Below are positions 1-8,407 of a stretch of DNA of 21,550 bases, piece by piece. The notes under the pieces are model-generated. The model worked only from the letters and a program-made list of their open reading frames with translations. It was not told the origin of the DNA and made no database searches. Source of the DNA: a virus. The DNA lies in IMG/VR virus record IMGVR_UViG_3300032118_000067, positions 1-21,550 of that record; one strand, 5' to 3'. Within the stretch, counting starts at the first letter, position 1; every line of letters starts with the position of its first letter. A program made the position numbers and the translations under genes.

Positions 1-1282
1 GCTGAGGACTCGACATAAACTCAGAGTTCAGATTCGTGGAACGCCAGCCGTACTTCCGCAACAGGTGGTAGTCGGTAACAGAGGTGAAGGGTGTGAGGGC
101 TGCATCGACACCATAATCAACGGTACCCCCGTATGAGCCTTGCAGGATGATCTGTGTGACAACCTCAGACTCGGAGTCTGAGAAGTCCCAGTCAATGATG
201 TCTATATCTTGGATCCATGAGACTGGCTTGTTGCCCAACGTGTCTAGGTTGTAGAAGGGCGGCTTGAACACGATGTCCCCAGTAACATCCATGTAAAACT
301 CAAAGCCGACCGCTTCCTTCGCTGCGTTAGCTAGCTCTAGCTTCGTCTGAAACTCAGATTGCCAAAGGTCCTGAGCGCCTGCGTTAGACGTGACGGCTTT
401 GAAGGCAACCACATTCGGGGACGTGGGATCATAGACCATTCCCGAACTATCGGGACCACCATTAGCTTGACTCACAATCTGTGAAGCGAATGGCTTCTTC
501 GGGACCGTCCCGGGCGGGTTGTCCACGGAGTACGTGCGGTACAAGGCGTCACCTCGAACCGCGACACCTTGTGCGCCATACAACACAAGGTTACTCCGCA
601 TGCGAGAGAAGCGCTTCTCCCAGTATTGCATGAGGTCTGACAAGGCTGCGTCGAATGTTGCTTTCTGTCCGGATTCTTGAACCAGGTTTTGGAGACTTCC
701 CGTACCCACGATAACGTCACCAAACGACTGCAAGGCGAGAGAGAAGATCATGTCGTAAGGGTTAGACTGGGTAAACACGTTGCCGAAGATGTTACGCCCC
801 TGCTGCCCCGGCGTTGCAGTATAGGCCGGGTTGACGTTCATCTTACACAGTTCCCACCACTTCAAGATATCAGAGCAGTGGATGTTAACTGTATGCTCAC
901 CCCCGGAGTAGCCGTCGGTCACTTCTGTAACGAGACCCCAGAAGATGGGGTAGTATTGAGCCAGACCTTCCACCAGGTAATACCCCTTAGCGTAGATCTC
1001 GATCTCCATCATAGGGGTGATGACAGCGGCACCATCGAAGTAGAAGTCATCGATGGTGTGGCGCGGTATGGACATCGTAATGGAAGCGCTGCCAGGGGCA
1101 CTATCCACACTCAAGTCCATCTGTACTGCCGTGATGTACTTGTTGAAGTCGAACGAGCGGGAACACTGCGGACAGCCAATAACTTCCTGCTCCCCGTTAA
1201 TGTAAACGATAGCGTCCGGAGCCGTCACAACAGTGGGCCGGACATTAGGGTTATACGTGCCTTGGAAGGGTCCGCGTGCCAT
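1..1282 (-). CDS. Baseplate hub protein, gpD/gp27-like (3' end outside window)
   Basis: I translated this frame by hand from the ATG at 1282 to the left edge and found no stop, so at least 427 residues are present and the C-terminus is missing. The first 140 residues read like the first domain of phage late-control gpD / T4 gp27-type hub proteins: a run of beta strands with a stretch such as VDSAPGSASITMSIP, followed by a description-of-axes-like segment rich in aromatic residues. The hub sits at the tip of the tail tube and carries the central spike. A CPQC pair (C37, C40) is unusual. The ATG overlaps the stop of the upstream peptidase gene (ATGA), so the two are probably translationally coupled. 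The ribosome site is weak. The assignment rests on position after tape measure and peptidase as well as on sequence feel; another baseplate wedge protein is the main alternative. Confidence 0.75.
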   Translation of the reverse strand, partial: MARGPFQGTYNPNVRPTVVTAPDAIVYINGEQEVIGCPQCSRSFDFNKYITAVQMDLSVDSAPGSASITMSIPRHTIDDFYFDGAAVITPMMEIEIYAKGYYLVEGLAQYYPIFWGLVTEVTDGYSGGEHTVNIHCSDILKWWELCKMNVNPAYTATPGQQGRNIFGNVFTQSNPYDMIFSLALQSFGDVIVGTGSLQNLVQESGQKATFDAALSDLMQYWEKRFSRMRSNLVLYGAQGVAVRGDALYRTYSVDNPPGTVPKKPFASQIVSQANGGPDSSGMVYDPTSPNVVAFKAVTSNAGAQDLWQSEFQTKLELANAAKEAVGFEFYMDVTGDIVFKPPFYNLDTLGNKPVSWIQDIDIIDWDFSDSESEVVTQIILQGSYGGTVDYGVDAALTPFTSVTDYHLLRKYGWRSTNLNSEFMSSPQ

Positions 1283-2970
1283 CAGGTGGTTCCAGTACCT
1301 ACCGTAAGGTGCGCATCTGGAGGAAGCGCTACCTCAGGACTCGGTTGAGGATTGTTACCCCCCATAGTCGGGCTGTTCCCAGTGCCTGTCGGGATAGAGG
1401 GTGCTGCTGGCCCTGGTCGGCCGTACATGTACTGAGGGTCGTCTTGATGGTCCAACAAGTACCAAGACCTGACCGTAAAAGTGAAGTTGTAGTCCAGGGT
1501 GAACGGGGCCGTTTCAGACTCAGTCAAGCTGAAGTTGTCAAACGATCCAACGTAGAGAATTTCGTCAAAGTATAGGTAGACTGACCCGACCACCGCAAGG
1601 TTCTTGGCGTGACCCGTACGAACAATGGGGTCTGGCAGCCAGACACCTCCGTTGTTCTTGTAGATGAGCCACAGAGCCAACAGGTTCTGGTAGCTCGTTG
1701 AGAACTGACGTGCCGTGCGGGTCAACCCAGGACCAGTAGCGTTCTGAGCGTCCATCGAGTAGAACGCCGCAACCTTACCGGACCCCTCGATCTTGTCCTG
1801 AGCGTCCCCCCAATGTTCGACGATGTATCCGTTACGACCCCAGTTACCGTCCGAGATGATCTTCTCAGCAGAGACTTTGAATGACTGCGGATTAACCAGT
1901 AGGCGCAAGGGAGGGGTCTTGGCCATTTGCTCAAGAGCCGCCTGCATCATGTTGATCGTAGCTTGCTGCTGAGCCTGGAACTGCTTGCCAAGGTTAGTCT
2001 CGTTCAGGGCCTTGTTGGCAGCCAGACTCGCTGTACGGGCCGCCTGATTGGCGTTGGGTGCCCCCGTTGCTACCCATGTACCTGTAGAATTCGCGACGTC
2101 CCTTACCGGAAGCACTTCAGTGGGTACAGGAGGTACAACACCTGCACGGGCTTGTCTCAAGCCGAACCCCGGATGATACTCAAAGTGCCCAGGATCGTGG
2201 ATATTGGAGAAATCACCGCCCCAAATCATACCTAGCTGCTTACCAAGGCCACCCACCACACCCCATTGCGTCCACTGGCTAGGGAAATAGGCGCTACCTA
2301 ATGAAGGCGATGGCCCTGGAGAAACCATAGCGAAGTCAACGGCCAATCCGAAGTTGTGCCAAGACTCACCACCCTTTACCCCAGTTACCACATTCCCAGG
2401 AGCAGTTCGTCCTTTAGCAAACAAGGCATCCTGCTGGGCATTAGTGCGAAGGCCGTTCAAAGCTACGATGCTGATCCCTTCGGCGGCGGCGGCTGCAATG
2501 AGCTTACGGATCAGAGGCTGAATACTCGGGTGGGTGCTCGCTATCGCGCTCTCACTGCGACGAAATGCGTTAGCAGAAGGCGTGACAGTCGAACTATTGC
2601 TCAAACTTGACGGGGCACCTTCCACGGTGTTGACCCAGTTACCGAGCACTTCTTCAGTCCCAAGTGCTTCAACCTCCTCAGCCGTAGCGGTTGAAGCCGC
2701 CAAGGCATCCCCAGAGAAGACAGATACGGATGCCGACCGATCAAGTAATCGCCCAGGCACCCTAATAGACGGTGGAATCAACCCGACTGCAAAGATTTTT
2801 GTCTCTTGTGGGCTACGGGTCTGAACCGTAGTCATAGGGATGAACTGGCCATCCAGGGGCTCTTCCTGGTTCTCTAGCGCCTGGTAGAACGACAACAGTT
2901 CGTACACAGCAGGCTGGTAGAGCCCCGCACTTTTTTCGATCTGTTCAAGGATCCTGGAGTTAGCTACCAT
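1282..2970 (-). CDS. Tail-associated M15 peptidase fused to a baseplate-type domain
   Basis: The 562-aa protein has three parts. Residues 1-130 hold no domain I recognise. Residues about 140-270 are an M15 / VanY-like peptidase: SWHNFGLAVD at 203-212 matches the SxHxxGxAxD zinc motif (H205, D212), and DPGHFEYHPG at 259-268 supplies the third ligand H262 and an acidic residue. Enzymes of this family cut peptide bonds in peptidoglycan stems (D,D-carboxypeptidase or L-Ala-D-Glu endopeptidase). Residues about 354-505 repeat the domain of the neighbouring 225-aa protein (VNPQSF, VEHWGD, IYKNNGG). The C-terminus is Pro/Gly-rich. Placement between tape measure and hub, and fusion to a structural domain, point to a virion enzyme that opens the cell wall during DNA delivery, not a lysis endolysin. 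It starts 4 bases after the upstream stop. Confidence 0.85.
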   Translation of the reverse strand: MVANSRILEQIEKSAGLYQPAVYELLSFYQALENQEEPLDGQFIPMTTVQTRSPQETKIFAVGLIPPSIRVPGRLLDRSASVSVFSGDALAASTATAEEVEALGTEEVLGNWVNTVEGAPSSLSNSSTVTPSANAFRRSESAIASTHPSIQPLIRKLIAAAAAEGISIVALNGLRTNAQQDALFAKGRTAPGNVVTGVKGGESWHNFGLAVDFAMVSPGPSPSLGSAYFPSQWTQWGVVGGLGKQLGMIWGGDFSNIHDPGHFEYHPGFGLRQARAGVVPPVPTEVLPVRDVANSTGTWVATGAPNANQAARTASLAANKALNETNLGKQFQAQQQATINMMQAALEQMAKTPPLRLLVNPQSFKVSAEKIISDGNWGRNGYIVEHWGDAQDKIEGSGKVAAFYSMDAQNATGPGLTRTARQFSTSYQNLLALWLIYKNNGGVWLPDPIVRTGHAKNLAVVGSVYLYFDEILYVGSFDNFSLTESETAPFTLDYNFTFTVRSWYLLDHQDDPQYMYGRPGPAAPSIPTGTGNSPTMGGNNPQPSPEVALPPDAHLTVGTGTT

Positions 2971-2974
2971 TGGT

Positions 2975-3652
2975 TCAGACCTGAGGCCCCCCAGGCGTAT
3001 TGTTCTGCCTCTGGAAGTTAGGCACGTTCAAGTAATTCGCGACCCCACGAGATTCCGGGTTGATACTCATCCCAGGGATCTTCATGATTTCCTCTTCGAC
3101 TTTGAAATTCCAGGACACCTTGAACGCAAACGGTTGGTCGGCAGTCTCTTCAATGTCTATGGATTTAAAGAACCCAATGTACGTACCCCGGTCGTACATC
3201 AACATGATTGAACCTTGCAGCACGATGTTGCCGTAGGGGTCGAAGACACTCCCATTATTGCGGTAGAGGTCGTGCAAGTCTCGGTAGCGGTCCCAAGCAA
3301 TGGTCTTGTGCCGCATCACTGAAGACAGGCCCGTGTAGATGTTCATGAACGCCCCAGTAGACCCGTCAGCCGAGATCTCAGTCAGCTCATCGCCCCAGTG
3401 TTGCTCGACGAAGCCGCCCCTGGTCTGGATGCGCTCTACCTTCTTACTGTGGTTCTCTGAGTAGCTCTGAGGGTTAACATGGAGAACTAAGGCATGCGGT
3501 AGCAAACAACGCCGACTATTGAAAGGACTCGTGACCTGGAAGGCCATCGGGATGTACGACTTACGCTGCTCAAGACCGTGCTGGTAGTTGGGGTTCGTGG
3601 ACGGAACCTGCAACAGATCAGAATCGGGGTTGGCGGAATGGATTGACGGCAT
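2975..3652 (-). CDS. Baseplate / tube-initiator-like structural protein
   Basis: The 225-aa protein contains a domain at about residues 52-187 that is also found in the C-terminal half of the adjacent M15 peptidase: VNPQSY (59-64), VEQHWGDE (82-89), DLYRNNG (128-134) and a YIGFF strand. The NPxSF/Y start of the domain recalls LysM-bearing tail proteins and tube-initiator proteins of contractile injection systems (Afp7 type), which join the tube to the hub; that link is an inference from pattern and position. The ATG at 3652 has a GAGGT ribosome site 4 bases upstream, and the stop codon of the tape measure lies inside that site, so translation is likely coupled. Confidence 0.6.
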   Translation of the reverse strand: MPSIHSANPDSDLLQVPSTNPNYQHGLEQRKSYIPMAFQVTSPFNSRRCLLPHALVLHVNPQSYSENHSKKVERIQTRGGFVEQHWGDELTEISADGSTGAFMNIYTGLSSVMRHKTIAWDRYRDLHDLYRNNGSVFDPYGNIVLQGSIMLMYDRGTYIGFFKSIDIEETADQPFAFKVSWNFKVEEEIMKIPGMSINPESRGVANYLNVPNFQRQNNTPGGPQV

Positions 3653-3659
3653 CTAGACC

Positions 3660-6600
3660 TCAGCGCAGCCGCTTGTTGCGTTCAAATTGGGCAGTACCAT
3701 CAACCACACGAGCGTCAATGAACCGTCGCAAGTCGCCCTTGAGTTCCAGCTCTACCTTCACGTTACCGCCGCCACCACCGCCCCCACCACGTGGGCTAAT
3801 CCGCTCCCCAGTGCCTACCGAGGCTAACCCCTCACCCAGAGCCGGACGAACGTTGGCTATGCCGTTAGCGATGCTGGAGACTATGCCCCCGTCTGCGTTA
3901 GCCGACAGCATGCCACTCAACGCAGCTTGAGAGCTTCCTGTAGCCCTGGCACCGCCTACGATGCCTTGCCCAAACCCACCGGGAGTGAGTTTTCCCTGCA
4001 TCAAGCCCTGAGCGACCGCTCCTTGATCCAGATCCTTGTACATGTAATACTCGAAGAGTCCGGTGCGGATGGCATCAAGGGTCGAGAGGCCTAGCTGATC
4101 GATCGTTGACGTAGCAAGCGGCACCCCTGTTTGAAGGGTGGTGTCCACAGCCAAGGCTGCTTGTGTTGTGGCCTCCTGTGCCTCGTTCCCGCCGCCACGG
4201 GGTACCGGTACCACTCTGGCTGTTGCGGCAATGGGAGCTGCTGTAGGGGTAGCTGCTGTAGCTGCTGTTGTAGCTGGAGCCGCCCGTGGTGCTGTAGCTG
4301 CTGTAGGGGTAGGAGCGCTATTGAAGAAGTCGTATATGGCGTTACCGAGCGAAGCACCCCACTTCTCCGCGCCAGCCATATTAGCAAGCGAGTAGGTAGC
4401 CAGACCAGTAGAAACGGCGACAGCAACTGCTGCTGCTGGTGCAGCGGCGACACTAGTAGCAGCAAGAGTAGCAGCACTAGTTGCTACGCCTGTTAGTGCG
4501 GGCAGTATAGTCTTAGCAGCATTAACGACGATTGGTGTCGCCGCATTAGCAAGAGCCTTACCGCCAGTAGCAAGCCGACCGCCCGCTTGCGCAAGCTTAC
4601 CACCAGCCCCACCCGCAAGACCAGCAAGCTTACCACCACCCCCACCAAGCCCTTTAGCAGCCTCAAAAAGCTTGCCAAGCTTACCACCACCCCCACCAAG
4701 CCCTTTAGCAATATCAACAAGAGCCTTACCACCACCGGATGCGATGATAGCCGCGAGTATAGCTACAGTCGTAAGCCCAAGGCCCTCCAAGACCATGAAG
4801 ATCTTCCCCAGCATTGCATCTACCAGGTCAGAAAACTGATCTAGTGTGGTGACGGTTTCACCTGCTATTCCATCTTGAGCCTTCTTATCCACCTCAGCCT
4901 GAGCCAGTAACTCCTCCTGATCTTTTATGAGGGCGGTTTGCAGCGCCACGTCACCTGAAGCACGCACGGCTGCTGCCCCCGCAGCACCCTTGGTAGTTAC
5001 CCCAAGACGCTTCAAGATCTTCACCTCACTCGCAGTGAGGTCAGTTCCGGCCTCTATCTTATTTGCCAGCTCCTGCCGCTGCACTGATAGACCTGAAATC
5101 ATAGTTTTGAGCTGGTTCACAACCTCAGGACTTTGATCAATGGTATTCTGAACAGCTAAGAGAGCTTTCGGGTCTTTTTTCCCTAGTTCGGAAATACTGG
5201 TATGATGCATACTCTGGACCGCCGCTTCCAACTCTGCCATTGACCCAATTATATCATCAGACTCAAATGCGGCCAGCGATTCAAGAGATCCCTCGATGAC
5301 CCTCCCCATGTCTCTAGTCAACGCAAAGATTGCCTCCCTTTGTGGTCCAGCGGTGTCCTTCTTCTCCTTGTCTGACATCGTGGCAAAAATCTTCTCTACT
5401 TCTTCCGTGTTGCCACTTTCCATAGCTGCCTGAAGTCTAGTCATTGTCTCAGGGGCTAGCTTCAGTTCCCCCGTAGTTGCAGCGATCCCGCGTTTCGCAA
5501 CCCCCCTCTTGATCTCCTGGTATTTAGGCTGGCCAATTATCGCACCCCTTTTTAGCTTTGCGTGAATGTCCTCCTTACCTACCCCAGCGAGTGTCTGAAG
5601 CAGTTTCTGCGCCGACTTGGGATCCATAGCCTTAGCCATTGTACCAAGGACTGAAGTGACATCAGCCATGCGTAGAGCAAAGAGGGACAAGTCAGCCGAG
5701 AAGCTGCGGACGATCCCAAAGAATTTACCAGCATGCATCCCAGCATCCCCAGCAGCCGATGCAACACGTGCAAACTCAGCGGTCGTGCTAGCAGTCCCCA
5801 TCCCCACCTCAGCGACCATCTGCCCCTGGAACTGCGTAAGTTCTTGAAGGCTGACGCCAAAACTACGGGAGTATGCAACAGACGTCCACAAGACGTCGTT
5901 GAAGCTCGACAAGCCGCCAGCCAGGTCCCCCACCGTCTGAGGCACTTTGGCGATCTCTTGGTTCAACCTAGAGGTTGAGACGCCCTCCGCACCCATCTGG
6001 GATCTGAAAGCTACCGCCATTTCCTTTGTAACGCCTTTAGTTATGTTACCCAAGTCCAATGTCTGCTTGTAGGCATCACGCATAGCGGTTTTAGTGGCCT
6101 GGGTCGCTTTACCCACATCACCCATGCTGCCCGCCAAGAAATCCCCCGAACCTGCGGACTCCAAGACAGCTTTGTTGAAATCCTTGAAGGCCTTTTCACC
6201 ATCTAGAAGGAACTTGACGAGCCCCATAACGAGGGACCCAACTATACTCAGCAAGGGTAGTATCTTGCTGATACCTTGAATCAAGGGAGCCATGCTGCCT
6301 GCAAGACTCGCCATGCCTTTGAGGCCAGCCCCCATCCCCTCAGCTTTGGAAGGGTGCTTCTTGATACTCTCACCTAGCTTAGACAGCACCAAGGCCTTCT
6401 TAAGCATCTTAGCGGCAAGCGTACCGCCCTCTTTGAATGCCCCAGGAAGGTCCTTGTTGAGGAGTGCCTGGAACGGCTTCGCCAAATCTTCCCCAGACTC
6501 ACGGAGAGCCGTAGCCAAATGCTTGATGGAACCCGTTGAACCCAGATCAGCACTGCTCGTCTCCCTAGCTTTGGCTAAAGATCGAAGACTCTTTTGCTGC

Positions 6601-7112
6601 TTTTGAAGAGAAGCCAATTCAGACTTCGTGATAGCAGCAACCTGTTCCCGCTCTCGAACTTCATCCCTGGCCGCAGCCACCCTCTCTCTGGCCGCAGCCA
6701 CTTTACTCTCTGCGGCTTTCACAGACGAGCCATCGCCATCCCCACCCTTCCTACGAAGAGCCACCGCAGCTTTTTGAAGGGACAGTAACTCCTTTTCGGC
6801 ATCAATTTGATGCGATTTTAAGTCTTCGCTAGACTTCAAAACTCGATCAAGAGAATCTCTTGTGGTCCTGATCGCCTCCTTGATTGCCTTGCGAACCTTC
6901 AATTCCTTCTGCAAGACAGGGCCAACCATCTGCTTGGCACGACCCATCTTGTGGATGTACTTCGTGAGACCGTTGTTCAGGTCCTTCTCCGACTTCTCAA
7001 CCATTTTGAGACGCTTAGTCAGCGCTTTCTGAAACCGGGTCGCCTCCAAGATCGCGGTCTGAGATTCGAGCGCAAACTTGATATTGACTACTTCTGGTCT
7101 TGGGTCAGCCAC
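3660..7112 (-). CDS. Tape measure protein
   Basis: At 1150 aa this is among the two longest proteins here and has the classic layout. Residues about 12-215 are charged, heptad-rich coiled coil. The middle is helical. A hydrophobic segment near 783-795 is followed by Gly-Lys-rich repeats (800-850), an Ala/Val-rich membrane-like stretch (about 864-907), an Ala/Pro/Thr linker (925-975) and a poly-Gly run just before the C-terminus. Tape measures fill the tail tube, set its length and leave with the DNA at infection. Using the known rule of about 0.15 nm per residue the tail would be near 170 nm (inference). The start is GTG at 7112, with AGGAAG about 9 bases upstream, and lies 3 bases after the previous stop. 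Position downstream of two chaperone-like genes fits. No peptidase or lysozyme motif was seen inside it. Confidence 0.92.
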   Translation of the reverse strand: MADPRPEVVNIKFALESQTAILEATRFQKALTKRLKMVEKSEKDLNNGLTKYIHKMGRAKQMVGPVLQKELKVRKAIKEAIRTTRDSLDRVLKSSEDLKSHQIDAEKELLSLQKAAVALRRKGGDGDGSSVKAAESKVAAARERVAAARDEVREREQVAAITKSELASLQKQQKSLRSLAKARETSSADLGSTGSIKHLATALRESGEDLAKPFQALLNKDLPGAFKEGGTLAAKMLKKALVLSKLGESIKKHPSKAEGMGAGLKGMASLAGSMAPLIQGISKILPLLSIVGSLVMGLVKFLLDGEKAFKDFNKAVLESAGSGDFLAGSMGDVGKATQATKTAMRDAYKQTLDLGNITKGVTKEMAVAFRSQMGAEGVSTSRLNQEIAKVPQTVGDLAGGLSSFNDVLWTSVAYSRSFGVSLQELTQFQGQMVAEVGMGTASTTAEFARVASAAGDAGMHAGKFFGIVRSFSADLSLFALRMADVTSVLGTMAKAMDPKSAQKLLQTLAGVGKEDIHAKLKRGAIIGQPKYQEIKRGVAKRGIAATTGELKLAPETMTRLQAAMESGNTEEVEKIFATMSDKEKKDTAGPQREAIFALTRDMGRVIEGSLESLAAFESDDIIGSMAELEAAVQSMHHTSISELGKKDPKALLAVQNTIDQSPEVVNQLKTMISGLSVQRQELANKIEAGTDLTASEVKILKRLGVTTKGAAGAAAVRASGDVALQTALIKDQEELLAQAEVDKKAQDGIAGETVTTLDQFSDLVDAMLGKIFMVLEGLGLTTVAILAAIIASGGGKALVDIAKGLGGGGGKLGKLFEAAKGLGGGGGKLAGLAGGAGGKLAQAGGRLATGGKALANAATPIVVNAAKTILPALTGVATSAATLAATSVAAAPAAAVAVAVSTGLATYSLANMAGAEKWGASLGNAIYDFFNSAPTPTAATAPRAAPATTAATAATPTAAPIAATARVVPVPRGGGNEAQEATTQAALAVDTTLQTGVPLATSTIDQLGLSTLDAIRTGLFEYYMYKDLDQGAVAQGLMQGKLTPGGFGQGIVGGARATGSSQAALSGMLSANADGGIVSSIANGIANVRPALGEGLASVGTGERISPRGGGGGGGGNVKVELELKGDLRRFIDARVVDGTAQFERNKRLR
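4236..4312 (-). repeat. Direct repeats coding an Ala/Pro/Thr linker in the tape measure
   Basis: The 17-base string agctgctgtaggggtag occurs at 4236-4252 and again at 4296-4312 (60-base spacing), with shorter copies of agctgctgta between them. On the coding strand it yields the low-complexity Ala/Thr/Pro linker of the tape measure. Period is a multiple of three, so copy changes would keep the frame. Confidence 0.75.
4625..4710 (-). repeat. Tandem 35-bp identical repeat, 51-bp period, in the tape measure
   Basis: A 35-base string beginning caagcttaccaccaccc is identical at 4625-4659 and 4676-4710. The 51-base period equals 17 codons and codes for the AKGLGGGGGKL units of the tape measure. A degraded third copy lies just upstream on the plus axis (near 4590-4624). 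Confidence 0.85.
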
Positions 7113-7115
7113 TTG

Positions 7116-8396
7116 TCACGTCTTCCTTCGGAATGGAGTCGTAGGGGTCCTGGGAGCAGGCAGTTGAACAGCCCCTGATATATCCCGATCTGTAGTAGAA
7201 ACTTCAGTCGAGACTTCCGGACCCGTGACACCCCACTTACCCAAGAAGTTCTGCGCCTTCTCGTCCTGGTCCACAGAGTCCATGTGACGGTGCACTTGCT
7301 GTGCCTGTTGCTTGCGGCGCTCCACCCGATCAGCCACCTCTCGTGGTGTCAAACCTTCCCGCGCATCTGAGTTGCCCACGACATTGCGATCCCCGAACTG
7401 AACCGCGTTCTCTCTAGCTACCTGCTCAACCTGAACACGGCGATCATTGTACTGATTGCGGATCTTAGTCTCATGATCCTCAATCACTCTGTCGTGCCAG
7501 TCCTTCTCCCCTCGGAGATCCTTCTCTAGCTGACTAGCAAGTTCCTCAACCGTCCTCGGAACGGTGATCACAGCTCCTGGGATCTTGAGTACGTTCGCCT
7601 CTTGCTTCTCACCCAAGATGATCTCACGAAGGATCTTGTCCTTACGAGAAAGGCGTTCTTCCTTGTCCTTACGCCTACGTTCGTTGTCCTGGTTGTAGAC
7701 CTTGGCTATGCCCTTACCCGCAAAGCAGGAACCAACGAACTTGGCGTTTTCCCACTCACGCTCATGCTGTTCGTTCCGGTCCTCCGCATGATTGAGAGCC
7801 CGCCAAAGCTGCTGTGACCAGTTAAGCCCGAGCCGCTGAGTCCCCTCAATACCAGTCACAGCGGTAGACGTTAGGTCCAGACCCTTGATCTGCATCCAGC
7901 GATACCGGGATAACGACTCCATCGCGTAAGCCTCAGTAAGGGCTACCGCGTTGGATGCCCGCCGATTAACCTCACCCACATACCGCACGATCTTAGATCG
8001 TGCATCCTTAGGCAGAGATCCGAATGTGTCCGCTAGTTTGGGTATCCATTTGTCACGCTCAACGAGGATGTTAACCCCATCGACCATGAACACCCCGTAA
8101 GCCAAGAATGTCCACCAAAATTGCTCCGTAACCCGTCCCTCACGAAAGCCCCCGCTGAACCGCAGTAGCTCGAATTCGTGGTGATTCAGGCTCTTAAAGA
8201 CGAAGCTGACACTGTTGATCTCCGCAGATACCGTAAGGAACCCACGGTAGAGCAGAGGCTCAACGTCCTTCCAAACCTCGGGATTAACCTCCGGTTCTTT
8301 CGGGATGGTGATGTGGATGTCTTCCGCAGAGTTACCACTGTACTCCGCTTGAAGCTTAGTCTGCTCTGACTCGTATGTCTGGGTTGCTTCAGGCAT
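7116..8396 (-). CDS. Tail protein upstream of tape measure, chaperone-like paralogue
   Basis: This 426-aa protein has no family I can name firmly. Residues about 60-160 follow the same pattern as the next upstream gene product: a strand plus helix (FVFKSLNHHEFELLR), a hydrophobic helix ending in a G-V turn (WTFLAYGVFMVDGVNIL), then helices (PKLADTFGSLPKDARSKIV, VNRRASNAV). Residues about 160-230 are helical with GLNWSQQLWRALNHAEDR. From about 230 on it is very highly charged (many KxxRR and EE), consistent with coiled coil, and ends in a Pro/Thr-rich tail. The place between a chaperone-like gene and the tape measure is where tailed phages encode their second tail assembly chaperone, which coats the tape during tube growth. 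No frameshift link to the previous gene is evident: they are separate frames with an 11-base gap. Confidence 0.55.
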   Translation of the reverse strand: MPEATQTYESEQTKLQAEYSGNSAEDIHITIPKEPEVNPEVWKDVEPLLYRGFLTVSAEINSVSFVFKSLNHHEFELLRFSGGFREGRVTEQFWWTFLAYGVFMVDGVNILVERDKWIPKLADTFGSLPKDARSKIVRYVGEVNRRASNAVALTEAYAMESLSRYRWMQIKGLDLTSTAVTGIEGTQRLGLNWSQQLWRALNHAEDRNEQHEREWENAKFVGSCFAGKGIAKVYNQDNERRRKDKEERLSRKDKILREIILGEKQEANVLKIPGAVITVPRTVEELASQLEKDLRGEKDWHDRVIEDHETKIRNQYNDRRVQVEQVARENAVQFGDRNVVGNSDAREGLTPREVADRVERRKQQAQQVHRHMDSVDQDEKAQNFLGKWGVTGPEVSTEVSTTDRDISGAVQLPAPRTPTTPFRRKT

Positions 8397-8407
8397 TACG
8401 AGTCCAT

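Noticed and set aside
677-1348. 223-codon plus-strand open frame
   Set aside because: Antisense to the hub gene, whose frame is open to the left edge and has a sensible domain pattern.
4131-4496. Cys- or Leu-rich frames in both strands of the Ala/Pro repeat region
   Set aside because: They are by-products of the low-complexity DNA in the tape measure gene.
4625-4710. Possible CRISPR array
   Set aside because: Only two full copies, 16-base gap, and the repeat is in frame inside the tape measure coding for Gly-Lys units.
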